From Alitiscatomonas aceti (GTDB taxonomy: Bacteria; Bacillota; Clostridia; Lachnospirales; Lachnospiraceae): a DNA stretch of 58,972 nucleotides. Made by a program: the position numbers and the translations under genes. The notes beneath the pieces are model-generated. The model was not told where the DNA came from, made no database searches, and saw only the letters and a program-made list of their open reading frames with translations. The DNA lies in the NCBI RefSeq assembly GCF_025567195.1, contig NZ_JAOQJF010000020.1:1-58972 (forward strand). The letters run 5' to 3'. Positions 40,450 to 48,276 of this stretch are shown piece by piece; the stretch's first letter is position 1; every line of letters starts with the position of its first letter.

Positions 40450-41268
40450 ATGATAGAACAGGAAATGAAAGCGCGTATTGAAAGAAGCAGGGAACTGATC
40501 GACTGGTCCAGGGAGGAATACCAGTCGGATCAGACCTTAAAAAAGCCCCAGCCGCCTCTGGTGAAGGCGCCCATGACGGAAAACAGTCTGGAGCTTCCGA
40601 AAAACTTCGGGGATCTGCCCATGGACAAGAGCTTTTTACGGATCCTCCACGACCGGAGGAGTAACCGGGTATTTACCGGCGGCTCCATGGACCTTCTGAC
40701 CCTGTCCTTTCTTTTGTGGGCCCAGCAGGGGATCCGGGGCATCCGCGGGAACAATTACGCCACTCTGCGGACCGTGCCCAGCGCCGGTTCCAGGCATCCC
40801 TTTGAGTGCTATCCGCTGATCCTCAATGTGGAGGGCTTGGAGCCAGGGCTTTATCATTACCTTCCCATGGAGCACAGGCTGGAGTTTTTAAAGTCTGCGG
40901 ACATAAAGGACGAGGCCTTTGCAGACCGGGTGGTCCAGTCGGTGAGCCGCCAGAAATGGGTCTTAAAGTCCAGCGTGATCTTTTATTACAGCATCGTGCC
41001 CTACCGCGGCGAATGGAGATACGCTTTTAATGCGCCCAGGGTCATGATGATCGACGCCGGCCATGTGACAGAAAACCTGTATCTGGCCTGCAGCGCCTTA
41101 GATCTGGGGACCTGTGCCATTGCGGCCATGGATTCTCCGGCGGCCTCAGAGATGTTCGGCCTGGATGGAAAGGAAGAATATATTTTCTACTGTGCGCCTG
41201 TTGGGACCGTGTCAGAGGAAAATGAGGCTGCGGAGCAGGCCTTTTATGCATTTTTAAAAGAAAAATAA
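40450..41268 (+). CDS. SagB/ThcOx-type nitroreductase-fold oxidoreductase
   Basis: 272 residues. FMN-dependent nitroreductase fold with RRSNRVFTGGSMDLLTLSFLLWAQQG (about 75-100), TVPSAGSRHPFECYPLIL (about 110-127) and GTCAIAAMDSPA near 225-236. The family includes azoline dehydrogenases of microcin-type peptide clusters, but no cyclodehydratase or precursor is nearby, so the substrate is open. ATG 40450 is used behind AAAGGGAGG; upstream frame extension lacks a site. The stop TAA overlaps the ATG of the pilin-like gene. Confidence 0.85.
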   Translation: MIEQEMKARIERSRELIDWSREEYQSDQTLKKPQPPLVKAPMTENSLELPKNFGDLPMDKSFLRILHDRRSNRVFTGGSMDLLTLSFLLWAQQGIRGIRGNNYATLRTVPSAGSRHPFECYPLILNVEGLEPGLYHYLPMEHRLEFLKSADIKDEAFADRVVQSVSRQKWVLKSSVIFYYSIVPYRGEWRYAFNAPRVMMIDAGHVTENLYLACSALDLGTCAIAAMDSPAASEMFGLDGKEEYIFYCAPVGTVSEENEAAEQAFYAFLKEK

Positions 41269-41723
41269 TGGAAAGCACGCAGATACGAAAGAAAAGATCC
41301 TGTAAAGGGTACACTCTGGTGGAGCTGATGGCCGTCATCGCCATTATGGCGGCGCTGGCGGCGGTCTCCGCCGGAATTTACTCCGGCTATGTGGAACGGG
41401 CCAGGGAGGCAGAGCTGTATGAAACGGCGGAGCAGATCAAAAATGCCCTGGCCATATGTGAGGCCCAGTATGGAGAAGCCGGAGGCTCGGACGCGTCGGT
41501 GTTCTGGAGCAAGGCATTTTTGGTGCCGCCCAATCATCGGGACAGCGTCCTGTATCCCTATGTGGGAGCAATGACAGAGGACTGTACCGGCTATTCCCTG
41601 AAGATAAAACGGAATGAGGAAGGGCGATATTTTATTGCTGGTTTTACGTATTCCACGGAAGAATATGAGGTCACATGGAAGAAAAATGATGGGATCACGG
41701 TGAAAAAACGGGGGAAATCTTAA
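41268..41723 (+). CDS. Type IV pilin-like (prepilin) protein
   Basis: 151 residues. Class III signal KG-YTLVELMAVIAIMAALAAVSAGIY: the cleavage Gly is G14, followed by Tyr at +1 and Glu at +5 (E19), then a hydrophobic helix. The globular part (about 50-151) contains SVFWSKAFLVPPNHRDS. No prepilin peptidase or pilus ATPase is in the window. The start overlaps the preceding stop (TAATG) and has no ribosome site (upstream is AAAAGAAAAA). It is therefore translated by coupling to the SagB-like gene. Confidence 0.82.
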   Translation: MESTQIRKKRSCKGYTLVELMAVIAIMAALAAVSAGIYSGYVERAREAELYETAEQIKNALAICEAQYGEAGGSDASVFWSKAFLVPPNHRDSVLYPYVGAMTEDCTGYSLKIKRNEEGRYFIAGFTYSTEEYEVTWKKNDGITVKKRGKS

Positions 41724-41752
41724 AAAATCATTAAAAAAATATAAAATTCTCC

Positions 41753-41781
41753 TTGCTAAATAAAATGAATACGGGTATAAT
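41753..41781 (+). promoter_or_regulatory. Promoter of DAACS symporter
   Basis: TTGCTA (41753-41758), 17-nt spacer, TATAAT (41776-41781), 41 nt before the start. Confidence 0.75.
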
Positions 41782-41821
41782 GTGGAAGATTTAGGCAAAA
41801 ATAAGATTGAGGAGAAGCGAC

Positions 41822-43168
41822 ATGGAGAATCAAAAGAAAACCACCAATTCACTTGCCAGAAGAATGGGAATTTCTCTTATCTGCGGTCTTGCGGCCGGTC
41901 TTCTGCTGATGATGTTAAGAGAGAACCTGAACAGCTCCGGCCAGGAGGCCGTCTGGAAGACCATCAACAATATCCTGTTCCAGGATATTACAGCCGCAGG
42001 TGCGGAAAAAGACCTGGGCCTTTTTTATATCTTGGGTCAGCTGTTCATCCGCTCGCTGCAGCTTGTGATCGTACCCATGGTATTTACATCCATTACCCTT
42101 GCCATTGGCCAGATCTCTGATACGAGAGCCCTTGGAAGGATCTCCTTTAAGACCATTGGCGGATTCCTGGTATGCTCGGCAATGGCCCTGGTCCTGGCAT
42201 GCGGAGCCGGATATATGATTTACAGCGCCGGCCTTTTTAACATCCAGGTGGATGGTCTGGAGGGACAGGCCGGATCCACCGGTGCCAATCCGTTAAATGT
42301 GATCTTAAGCGTGGTGCCGTCCAACGTTGCGGCGACCTTTTCCAGCAATACCTCTGTACTGGCCATTGTATTTCTGGCCGTAACCCTGGGACTGTGCATG
42401 AATGCCCTGGGAGAGGAAAGGACCTCTGTATTAAAGAAGCTGATCACAGAGATCAACGACATTGTCGTGGTATTTTTAAACTATGTGGTTACGAAGTTCG
42501 GTCCCATTGCCATTTTTGTCCTGCTGTCCAGGACCTTTGCCATCTATGGCATCCACCATCTGAAGCCGGCCATGACGTATGTGGTGGCAACGACCATCCT
42601 TTTGCTGGCCTTCCTGTTTGTGGGCTATCCGCTGTTTGTGGCAGTCAGCACCAGGTTAAATCCGTTTAAGTTTGCCAGCAAGATCTTAAAGGTGGCGGTT
42701 TTCGGCTTTTCCACTTCATCCAGTGCAGCTACCCTGCCTCTCAATGTGAAGACTACGGTGGAGGAGCTGGGCGTGGACGAAAAGATCGCCTCTTTCGTTC
42801 TCCCGCTGGGAATGACCATCAACATGAACGGTACGGCCATCATGCAGGTGGTTGCGACTCTGTTTGTCGCCGGCTGCGCCGGATATGACGTGACCTTTGG
42901 CCAGCTTGTGGTGGTGGCTCTGCTGGTGCTGATCGCATCGGTGGGGACCCCGGCTGCACCGGGAGCGGGAGCCATCATCCTGTTCACGATCCTGTCCGGC
43001 CTGGGCTATGTAAATGACAGCGCGCTTCTGGCGTACAGCCTGATCTTAGCCATCAACCGGCCCATCGAAATGCTCTTAACAGCTTTAAACGTGGTGGGAG
43101 ATTCTGCCGCCAGCATCTATGTTGCGAAATCAGAAGGGATGCTGGACGAAACGAAATATAATGCATAG
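41822..43168 (+). CDS. Dicarboxylate/amino acid:cation symporter (DAACS)
   Basis: 448 residues of the glutamate-transporter-homologue fold. It has VPMVFTSITLAIGQISDTRALGRI (about 86-109), the serine-rich HP1 motif FSTSSSAATLPLNVK (about 297-311), NMNGTAIMQ (about 338-346) and the HP2 region ASVGTPAAPGAGAI (about 374-387). It imports dicarboxylates or acidic/neutral amino acids with Na+ or H+. ATG 41822 is used behind GAGGAG. Monocistronic, with a terminator after it. Confidence 0.92.
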   Translation: MENQKKTTNSLARRMGISLICGLAAGLLLMMLRENLNSSGQEAVWKTINNILFQDITAAGAEKDLGLFYILGQLFIRSLQLVIVPMVFTSITLAIGQISDTRALGRISFKTIGGFLVCSAMALVLACGAGYMIYSAGLFNIQVDGLEGQAGSTGANPLNVILSVVPSNVAATFSSNTSVLAIVFLAVTLGLCMNALGEERTSVLKKLITEINDIVVVFLNYVVTKFGPIAIFVLLSRTFAIYGIHHLKPAMTYVVATTILLLAFLFVGYPLFVAVSTRLNPFKFASKILKVAVFGFSTSSSAATLPLNVKTTVEELGVDEKIASFVLPLGMTINMNGTAIMQVVATLFVAGCAGYDVTFGQLVVVALLVLIASVGTPAAPGAGAIILFTILSGLGYVNDSALLAYSLILAINRPIEMLLTALNVVGDSAASIYVAKSEGMLDETKYNA

Positions 43169-43180
43169 ATAGAAAAAGAA

Positions 43181-43226
43181 GGGCGCCGCCTGGTCACTGG
43201 TATGGGATCGGGCGGCATCCTTTTTT
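43181..43226 (+). terminator. Terminator of DAACS gene
   Basis: GGGCGCCGCC (43181-43190) and GGGCGGCATCC (43210-43220), then TTTTTT. Confidence 0.75.
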
Positions 43227-43234
43227 AAATTTAT

Positions 43235-43263
43235 TTGTTTCTTGATATAATTTCAGTTATACT
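43235..43263 (+). promoter_or_regulatory. Promoter of mntA-hepT pair
   Basis: TTGTTT (43235-43240), 17-nt spacer, TATACT (43258-43263), about 88 nt before the antitoxin start. Confidence 0.55.
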
Positions 43264-43350
43264 AATAGATATAAGAAGTGATGCCGTAATATTGGCGATG
43301 CAATAAGATGTATTCCAGCAGAGAAAATAGTGGAAAGGATGCATGATCAT

Positions 43351-43644
43351 ATGGAAGGAACTGGAATCAGGCAGCAGGTGGTTGATGAAATACGGAGCCT
43401 GGCCCAAAAATATGAAGTGAGAAAAGTGATTTTATTCGGTTCAAGGGCCCGGGGAGATTTCAGAGAAAAAAGTGATATAGATCTGGCAGTCGAGGGCGGC
43501 GATTTTATCCGGTTTTCCATTGATGTGAATGAAGATACATCAACGCTTTTGAAGTTTGATATAGTGGATCTGGATGAAAAGATCCAAGAGGAACTGATGG
43601 AATCGATTCAGAGAGAGGGAAGGGTGCTGTATGAAAAAATTTGA
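43351..43644 (+). CDS. mntA: MntA-type nucleotidyltransferase antitoxin
   Basis: 97 residues, minimal nucleotidyltransferase fold. It has the full GSX10DXD motif: G30-S31, then D42-x-D44. In characterised MntA-HepT pairs this enzyme AMPylates a tyrosine of the HepT toxin and silences it. ATG 43351 is chosen because AAAGGA lies about 11 nt upstream; ATG 43339 overlaps that site. The 3' end overlaps the toxin gene by 14 bp. Confidence 0.85.
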   Translation: MEGTGIRQQVVDEIRSLAQKYEVRKVILFGSRARGDFREKSDIDLAVEGGDFIRFSIDVNEDTSTLLKFDIVDLDEKIQEELMESIQREGRVLYEKI

Positions 43645-44035
43645 TCATTTTAAATCAAATTTGAATGTGCTGGCGTTGGCGGATCAGGAGGACCTGACAA
43701 ATGAGTTTATTATTGGCGGGATCATAGATAAATTTTTTATTCAGTTCGAGCTTGGCTGGAAGGTTCTGAAAGAGCTGCTGAGCTATGAGGGACAGAGCAT
43801 TTCCGCCAGCGGCTCACCTAAAATGATATTAAAAACAGCATTTACTATATATGATTTTATCGACGAAAATGTCTGGCTGGAAATGCTGAGAGCGAGAAAT
43901 GACATGACGCATATTTATGACGCATTGGCGGCCAGACGTTTAGTTGACGCAGTTTTGCAGCGGTATATCCCGGAGTTTCAAAAAATGAAAGAGGGAATCG
44001 AATCTTTTTATAAGGATGAACTAAATAATCTGTAG
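43631..44035 (+). CDS. hepT: HepT-like HEPN toxin / NTase partner protein
   Basis: 134-residue all-helical protein of the nucleotidyltransferase-substrate-binding/HEPN group (HI0074 type). The catalytic-type motif R-x4-H-x-Y is intact: R89-N-D-M-T-H94-I-Y96. HEPN toxins with this motif cleave RNA, and the tyrosine is the AMPylation site. Overlap with mntA gives coupled synthesis. It could also be a non-toxic binding subunit, so the toxin call is by family and motif. Confidence 0.82.
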   Translation: MKKFDHFKSNLNVLALADQEDLTNEFIIGGIIDKFFIQFELGWKVLKELLSYEGQSISASGSPKMILKTAFTIYDFIDENVWLEMLRARNDMTHIYDALAARRLVDAVLQRYIPEFQKMKEGIESFYKDELNNL

Positions 44036-44111
44036 AAAACGGCTGTCTATGCAGATAAAATCTTCTTCTGCGATTTTACCTGGAATTTACAAATTCATTA
44101 CCAGAATACGG

Positions 44112-44140
44112 TTGACGGAGGCCTCAAAATCCTGTATGTT
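44112..44140 (+). promoter_or_regulatory. Promoter of HD-domain gene
   Basis: TTGACG (44112-44117), 17-nt spacer, TATGTT (44135-44140). It predicts transcription starting near 44148, which argues against a GTG start at 44147. Confidence 0.55.
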
Positions 44141-44191
44141 GGAGAGGTGACGAGAAGAGAGAAGAAAAGAAGAGATAAGAGGAGAAAAGAA

Positions 44192-44848
44192 TTGACGTAT
44201 AAGGACATCCGGGAGAACAGAGAGGTTCTCGCATATTTGAAAAAAGGAAACGATAATCTTGGGACCATGGGCTTTACGGACCACTCCGGAGCCCACTGCG
44301 CCATGGTGGCGGAGCGGGCGGCCATGATCCTTGAAAAATTTGGATACAGCGAGCATGACCGGGAGGTGGCGAAGATCGCCGGCTTCATGCACGATATGGG
44401 AAACGCCATCAACCGGCACCGCCATGCAGAATACGGCGCGCTTCTGGCCGAGCAGATCTTATCCAGAACAGACCTGCCTCTGGAGGACCGGGTCACGGTG
44501 GTATCCGCCATTGGAAATCATGACGAATCCACCGGAGGGGCCGTGGACGCCATTTCGGCGGCTCTGATCATTGCGGATAAGACCGACGTAAGAAGAAACC
44601 GTGTAAGGAATAAGGATAAGGCCAGCTTTGATATCCATGACCGGGTCAATTATGCAGTCACTGAGGCAAGGCTTACGGTGTGCCCGGAGAAAAATCTGGT
44701 GACACTGGACCTGCAGATCGACGAAAATATCTGCTCCATGCTGGAGTATTTTGAGATCTTCTTAGAGAGGATGCTCATGTGCCGCAGAGCTTCGGAGATG
44801 CTGGGCGCCAAGTTTAAGATGACGGCCAATGGAAGCAAGATCGTTTAA
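44192..44848 (+). CDS. HD-domain phosphohydrolase
   Basis: 218 residues. The metal-binding HD set is visible: H near 32 (DHSGAHC), HDMGN (about 70-74), HRHAEYG and GNHDES (about 109-114). The helical HD fold suggests a nucleotide or phosphate-ester hydrolase of the YqeK/HDIG kind; the substrate is unknown. TTG 44192 is chosen: GAGGAG lies 7 nt upstream and TYKDIRENREVLAYLKKGN is the natural N-terminus. The longer GTG 44147 start would add an Arg/Lys-only leader made from purine-rich leader sequence. Confidence 0.8.
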   Translation: MTYKDIRENREVLAYLKKGNDNLGTMGFTDHSGAHCAMVAERAAMILEKFGYSEHDREVAKIAGFMHDMGNAINRHRHAEYGALLAEQILSRTDLPLEDRVTVVSAIGNHDESTGGAVDAISAALIIADKTDVRRNRVRNKDKASFDIHDRVNYAVTEARLTVCPEKNLVTLDLQIDENICSMLEYFEIFLERMLMCRRASEMLGAKFKMTANGSKIV

Positions 44849-44889
44849 GGCGGAAGGCCCGCCGGAAAATGACGGCTGAAAGGAGGAAT

Positions 44890-45888
44890 ATGGAGTTTTA
44901 TTTTGCCCCCATGGAGGGGATCACCAGTTATACATATAGAAATCTGCATCATAGGTTCTTCGGCGGGGTGGAAAAGTATTACACCCCGTTTTTGTCGCCC
45001 AGTGCGGAAAACGGCCTGAGCACAAGGGAGTTAAAGGATGTGCTGCCGGAAAATAACGGGGAGATCCGTCCGGTGCCCCAGCTTCTGGTCAATCATCCGG
45101 AGGGCTTCCTGAAGGGAGCCAGGCTTTTGCGGGACCTGGGGTACCGGGAGATCAATCTGAATCTGGGCTGTCCGTCGGGAACTGTGACGGCCAAGAAGAA
45201 GGGCTCGGGGCTTTTGATGTATCCGGAGGAGCTGGACGCGCTTTTAGACAGGATCTTTTCGGATCCCATGGTGACGGGCGGGGAGATCCTGGTGTCTGTA
45301 AAGACCAGGATCGGAAAAAATTCCCCGGAGGAATGGCCGCAGCTCATGGAGATCTATAACCAGTATCCCATTTATGAGCTGACCATCCACCCCAGGATCC
45401 AGAAGGACTTTTATAAGAACCACCCGGATCTGGAGGTGTTTTCCAGCGCCCTGGAGGCCAGTAAAAATCCAGTGGTATGTAACGGGGATATTTTTACCGC
45501 GGCAGATTACAGACGGTTCCGGGAGCAGTTTCCGGCGGTGGAACGGATCATGCTGGGCCGGGGGCTCATTATGGATCCGGAGCTGGGAGAGAAGCTTTTA
45601 AAAATAGAAGCGGAGGAAACCGGTATGGACAGAGTCTGTAAAAGGACGGAGGACGGACCGGATCTGGCCCGCTTAAGGCAGTTCCATGATGCTCTTTTTG
45701 AGGCCTACGGGGAGCTGATGAGCGGGGACAGGAACGTGCTGTTCCGCATGAAGGAGCTGTGGGCCCATATGATCGTCCAGTTTCCCCACAGCCCGAAGCT
45801 GGAAAAGAGGATCAAAAAATCCACACGCCTTTCTGAATATACGGAGGCGGTGAATGAGCTTTTTAAGGAGGCAGGTCATGGACTATAA
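44890..45888 (+). CDS. dus: tRNA-dihydrouridine synthase
   Basis: 332 residues. FMN-dependent reduction of uridines in tRNA D-loops. FYFAPMEGITSYTYR at the start, QLLVNHPEGF, and the active-site NLGCPSGTVTAKKKGSGLLM (about 93-112, catalytic Cys in GCPSG) are family marks, as is VVCNGDIFTAADY. ATG 44890 is used: the preceding AAAGGAGG fits and this is the usual N-terminus; ATG 44869 adds an odd MTAERRN. The thioesterase gene overlaps the 3' end by 11 bp. Confidence 0.9.
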   Translation: MEFYFAPMEGITSYTYRNLHHRFFGGVEKYYTPFLSPSAENGLSTRELKDVLPENNGEIRPVPQLLVNHPEGFLKGARLLRDLGYREINLNLGCPSGTVTAKKKGSGLLMYPEELDALLDRIFSDPMVTGGEILVSVKTRIGKNSPEEWPQLMEIYNQYPIYELTIHPRIQKDFYKNHPDLEVFSSALEASKNPVVCNGDIFTAADYRRFREQFPAVERIMLGRGLIMDPELGEKLLKIEAEETGMDRVCKRTEDGPDLARLRQFHDALFEAYGELMSGDRNVLFRMKELWAHMIVQFPHSPKLEKRIKKSTRLSEYTEAVNELFKEAGHGL

Positions 45889-46276
45889 GGAACAGATGAA
45901 ACGGGCCAATGAAAACAATGCGTTTATGATCCATAACGGCGTCCGGGCCGTGGAGCTTTCAGAGACGGCGGCGCGGGTGGAGATGGATCCGGAAAAGACC
46001 TCCCTGAATTTCATGGGCGGCGTCCATGCGGGACTGATGTTTCTGATGGCGGAGGCGGCTGCGGGGCTTCTGGTGAGAAACGATGGGAGGACGTGTGTGA
46101 CCATCGATTCTTCCTTCCGGTTCCTGCGCTCTGCCGGTCCGTCAGAGCCTTTGTATGCGGAGGCCAGGGTCACAAAAAGGGGCCGGACCGTGTCCTTCTG
46201 TCATTCCGGCGTTTATGGAAGGGATTCCGGGAAGCTGTTTGCAGAGGGGGATTTTACGTTTTTCTGCCAGGAATAA
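45878..46276 (+). CDS. PaaI-type hotdog thioesterase
   Basis: 132 residues, hotdog fold. FMIHNGVRAVEL, the active-site NFMGGVHAGLMFLMAEAA (about 47-64) and VTIDSSFRFLRSAG with the C-terminal GKLFAEGDFTFF are typical of PaaI/YdiI-like acyl-CoA thioesterases. It probably hydrolyses small acyl- or aryl-CoA esters. AAGGAGG precedes ATG 45878, inside the dus gene, so the two are co-translated. Confidence 0.85.
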   Translation: MDYKEQMKRANENNAFMIHNGVRAVELSETAARVEMDPEKTSLNFMGGVHAGLMFLMAEAAAGLLVRNDGRTCVTIDSSFRFLRSAGPSEPLYAEARVTKRGRTVSFCHSGVYGRDSGKLFAEGDFTFFCQE

Positions 46277-46370
46277 GGAGGATGCTCCCGCCGTTCCCGC
46301 CGGACCGCGCGTTTTCCTGCGCGCCATGGGGAGGCTGTGAAGAGACCGGGGGGCCAGAACGGGGTCCCGG

Positions 46371-46399
46371 TTGACATCCGGGAGAAAGCGTGCTAGAAT
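46371..46399 (+). promoter_or_regulatory. Promoter of ABC-F gene
   Basis: TTGACA (46371-46376), 17-nt spacer, TAGAAT (46394-46399). The transcript would start near 46406, about 270 nt before the gene. Confidence 0.8.
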
Positions 46400-46429
46400 G
46401 GGCGGTAACTGACAGGAAGGGGTGAAAGG

Positions 46430-46441
46430 ATGAGAAAATAA
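46430..46441 (+). CDS. Three-residue leader peptide (Met-Arg-Lys)
   Basis: ATG AGA AAA TAA with a strong ribosome site (GGAAGGGGTGAAAGG) right before it. Such tiny uORFs precede ABC-F resistance genes in Firmicutes (the Listeria lmo0919 leader is the known model). Ribosome stalling by an antibiotic there prevents a terminator from forming. Its regulatory role here is inferred from position. Confidence 0.65.
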   Translation: MRK

Positions 46442-46472
46442 TCTGCTTTTGATGACATGAAACCTTTAAATG

Positions 46473-46503
46473 GTATTGGGCCGCAGGCTCCATACGTTTT
46501 TTT
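46473..46503 (+). terminator. ABC-F leader terminator 1
   Basis: GTATTGGGCC (from 46473), loop GCA, GGCTCCATAC (to 46495): 10-bp stem with one mismatch and one G-U, then GTTTTTTT. Confidence 0.8.
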
Positions 46504-46516
46504 CATGCCGCCAGAA

Positions 46517-46546
46517 GTGGATTATGTTCTCATAACCCCTTTTTTT
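46517..46546 (+). terminator. ABC-F leader terminator 2
   Basis: GTGGATTATG, loop TTCT, CATAACCCC, followed by seven or more T: 10-position stem with two mismatches. Confidence 0.7.
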
Positions 46547-46589
46547 CGTGCGTAAATTTACAGATCAATGGCGGGTTGTGGTGCATAAT

Positions 46590-46621
46590 GGAACTGTCTG
46601 GCAGCGGGCGGTTCCTTTTTT
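46590..46621 (+). terminator. ABC-F leader terminator 3
   Basis: GGAACTG (46590-46596) and CGGTTCC (46609-46615), then TTTTTT. It ends 55 nt before the ABC-F start. Confidence 0.75.
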
Positions 46622-46676
46622 ATGCCTGGAAATGGGATCCGGGCCGTAAGGAGGACCGCAAAAAGGAGGGATTTAT

Positions 46677-48209
46677 ATGGCACAGATCCAGGTAAAAGAC
46701 CTTACATTCTGCTACGACGGAGGCATTGACAATATTTTTGAGGATGTTTCCTTTTCCATCGATACGGACTGGAGACTGGGATTCATCGGAAGGAACGGAA
46801 AGGGAAAGACCACGTTTTTAAATCTGCTGCTGGGAAAATACCGATACCAGGGCACCATTGACGCGCCCTCCGGGTTCCGCTATTTTCCCTATCTGGTCAC
46901 AGAACGCCAGATGGGGATGGAGGCCTGGGAGTTTATAGATGAGCTGGAGGAGGGCTGTGAGCTCTGGCAGGCAGCCCGTGAGCTGGCGGACCTGGGGGAA
47001 ACGGACGAGATCCTTTACCGGCCCTTCGGCAGCTTAAGTCCGGGAGAACGGACGAAGATCCTTCTGGCTGTCCTGTTTGCCGGGAACGGAGGTTTTTTTC
47101 TCATTGACGAGCCCACCAGCCATCTGGACCTGGAGGCCAGGGAAGCGGTACAGACGTACCTGGCGTCAAAAAAGGGCTTTATCCTGGTGTCCCACGACCG
47201 GGAGCTTCTGGACGCCTGTACGGATCACTGCCTGGTGCTGAACCGGAGGACCATTGAGGTGATGACCGGGAGCTTTTCTGTCTGGTGGGAAAATAAGACC
47301 CGAAAGGACAAGTTTGCTGCATCGGAAAACGAAAAGCACCTGAAGGAGATCCGGAAGCTTAAAGAGGCCTCGGCCCGGGCCGCCGGATGGGCGGATAAGA
47401 ACGAGCGCACCAAGATCGGCTACGATCCCATCAAGGAGCATGACCGGGGGAATGGATCGCGCAGCTACATCGGAGCTAAAACGAAGAAGATGCAGAGCCG
47501 CGTAAAGCAGATGGAAAAACGGATCGGCCGGGAGATCCGGGAGAAGGAGGGACTGCTGAAGGATCTGGAGGTCCCCGCAGATCTGAAGCTCACAAAGCTG
47601 TCCCACCACAAGTCGGTGCTTGTGGAAGCCAGGGATTACAGCATACGGTACAGAGACGCCGGGAGGCCGGTTTTTGAAGGGCTGGGCTTTTCCATAGAAA
47701 AAGGAGACCGGGCGGCTCTCAGCGGAAGAAACGGCTGTGGAAAATCGACTCTGATCCGGGCGATCCTGGGGAAAAATGGCCAGGGAAGCGGGCTTCTGGA
47801 TGTGGAGGAGGCCGGCGTCTGCCGGACGGCGGCGGGACTTGTGATCTCCTATATGGGACAGGAGGCCTCAGGCCTTAAGGGGTCCGTCCGGGACCTTTGC
47901 CGGGAACGGGGCCTGGACGAAAGCCTGTTTCTGGCGGTCCTGCGCCAGCTGGACTTTGAACGCACCCAGTTCCTTAAAAACATGGAGGATTATTCCGAGG
48001 GGCAGAAAAAGAAGGTCCTTCTGGCAGCCAGCCTGGCAACGCCGGCCCATCTTTATATCTGGGACGAGCCTCTCAATTATATCGATGTGTTTTCCAGGAT
48101 GCAGATCGAAACGCTTCTGCTGGAATACCAGCCCACCATGCTGTTTGTGGAGCATGACGCAGGCTTCTGCCGGAGGATCGCAACGAAGACCATCCGGCTC
48201 GACGGCTAG
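46677..48209 (+). CDS. ABC-F ribosomal protection protein, Lsa/CplR-like
   Basis: 510 residues, two ABC domains without membrane spans. Walker A sites are GRNGKGKTT (38-46) and GRNGCGKST; the Walker B regions are FFLIDEPTSHLD and LYIWDEPLNYID; the inter-domain linker is helical (about 215-290). Length and the opening IQVKDLTFCYDGGIDNIFEDVSFSI resemble the Lsa/CplR group. These displace lincosamides, streptogramins A and pleuromutilins from the ribosome; the drug profile here is unproven. AAAGGAGGG precedes ATG 46677. The leader upstream points to drug-induced expression. Confidence 0.87.
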   Translation: MAQIQVKDLTFCYDGGIDNIFEDVSFSIDTDWRLGFIGRNGKGKTTFLNLLLGKYRYQGTIDAPSGFRYFPYLVTERQMGMEAWEFIDELEEGCELWQAARELADLGETDEILYRPFGSLSPGERTKILLAVLFAGNGGFFLIDEPTSHLDLEAREAVQTYLASKKGFILVSHDRELLDACTDHCLVLNRRTIEVMTGSFSVWWENKTRKDKFAASENEKHLKEIRKLKEASARAAGWADKNERTKIGYDPIKEHDRGNGSRSYIGAKTKKMQSRVKQMEKRIGREIREKEGLLKDLEVPADLKLTKLSHHKSVLVEARDYSIRYRDAGRPVFEGLGFSIEKGDRAALSGRNGCGKSTLIRAILGKNGQGSGLLDVEEAGVCRTAAGLVISYMGQEASGLKGSVRDLCRERGLDESLFLAVLRQLDFERTQFLKNMEDYSEGQKKKVLLAASLATPAHLYIWDEPLNYIDVFSRMQIETLLLEYQPTMLFVEHDAGFCRRIATKTIRLDG

Positions 48210-48276
48210 ATCCCGGTGCATATGGGGCCTCTGCTGTTTCATATACTGATACGACGAAGGCCCTGGGGGCTTTTTC

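Larger units (their letters stand above)
46277..46676 (+). other. Regulatory leader region of the ABC-F gene
   Basis: 400 bp without a conventional gene. The first 90 bp are unremarkable. From 46371 it holds a promoter, a three-codon uORF and three successive terminator-like hairpins, listed separately. Confidence 0.8.

Noticed and set aside
40450..41268. Thiazole/oxazole peptide (microcin-type) biosynthesis cluster
   Set aside because: Only the SagB-like oxidoreductase is present; no cyclodehydratase, YcaO protein or precursor peptide is found nearby.
44147..44191. GTG 44147 as start of the HD-domain gene
   Set aside because: It falls at the predicted transcription start and would add only Arg/Lys residues; TTG 44192 has a proper ribosome site and the conserved N-terminus.
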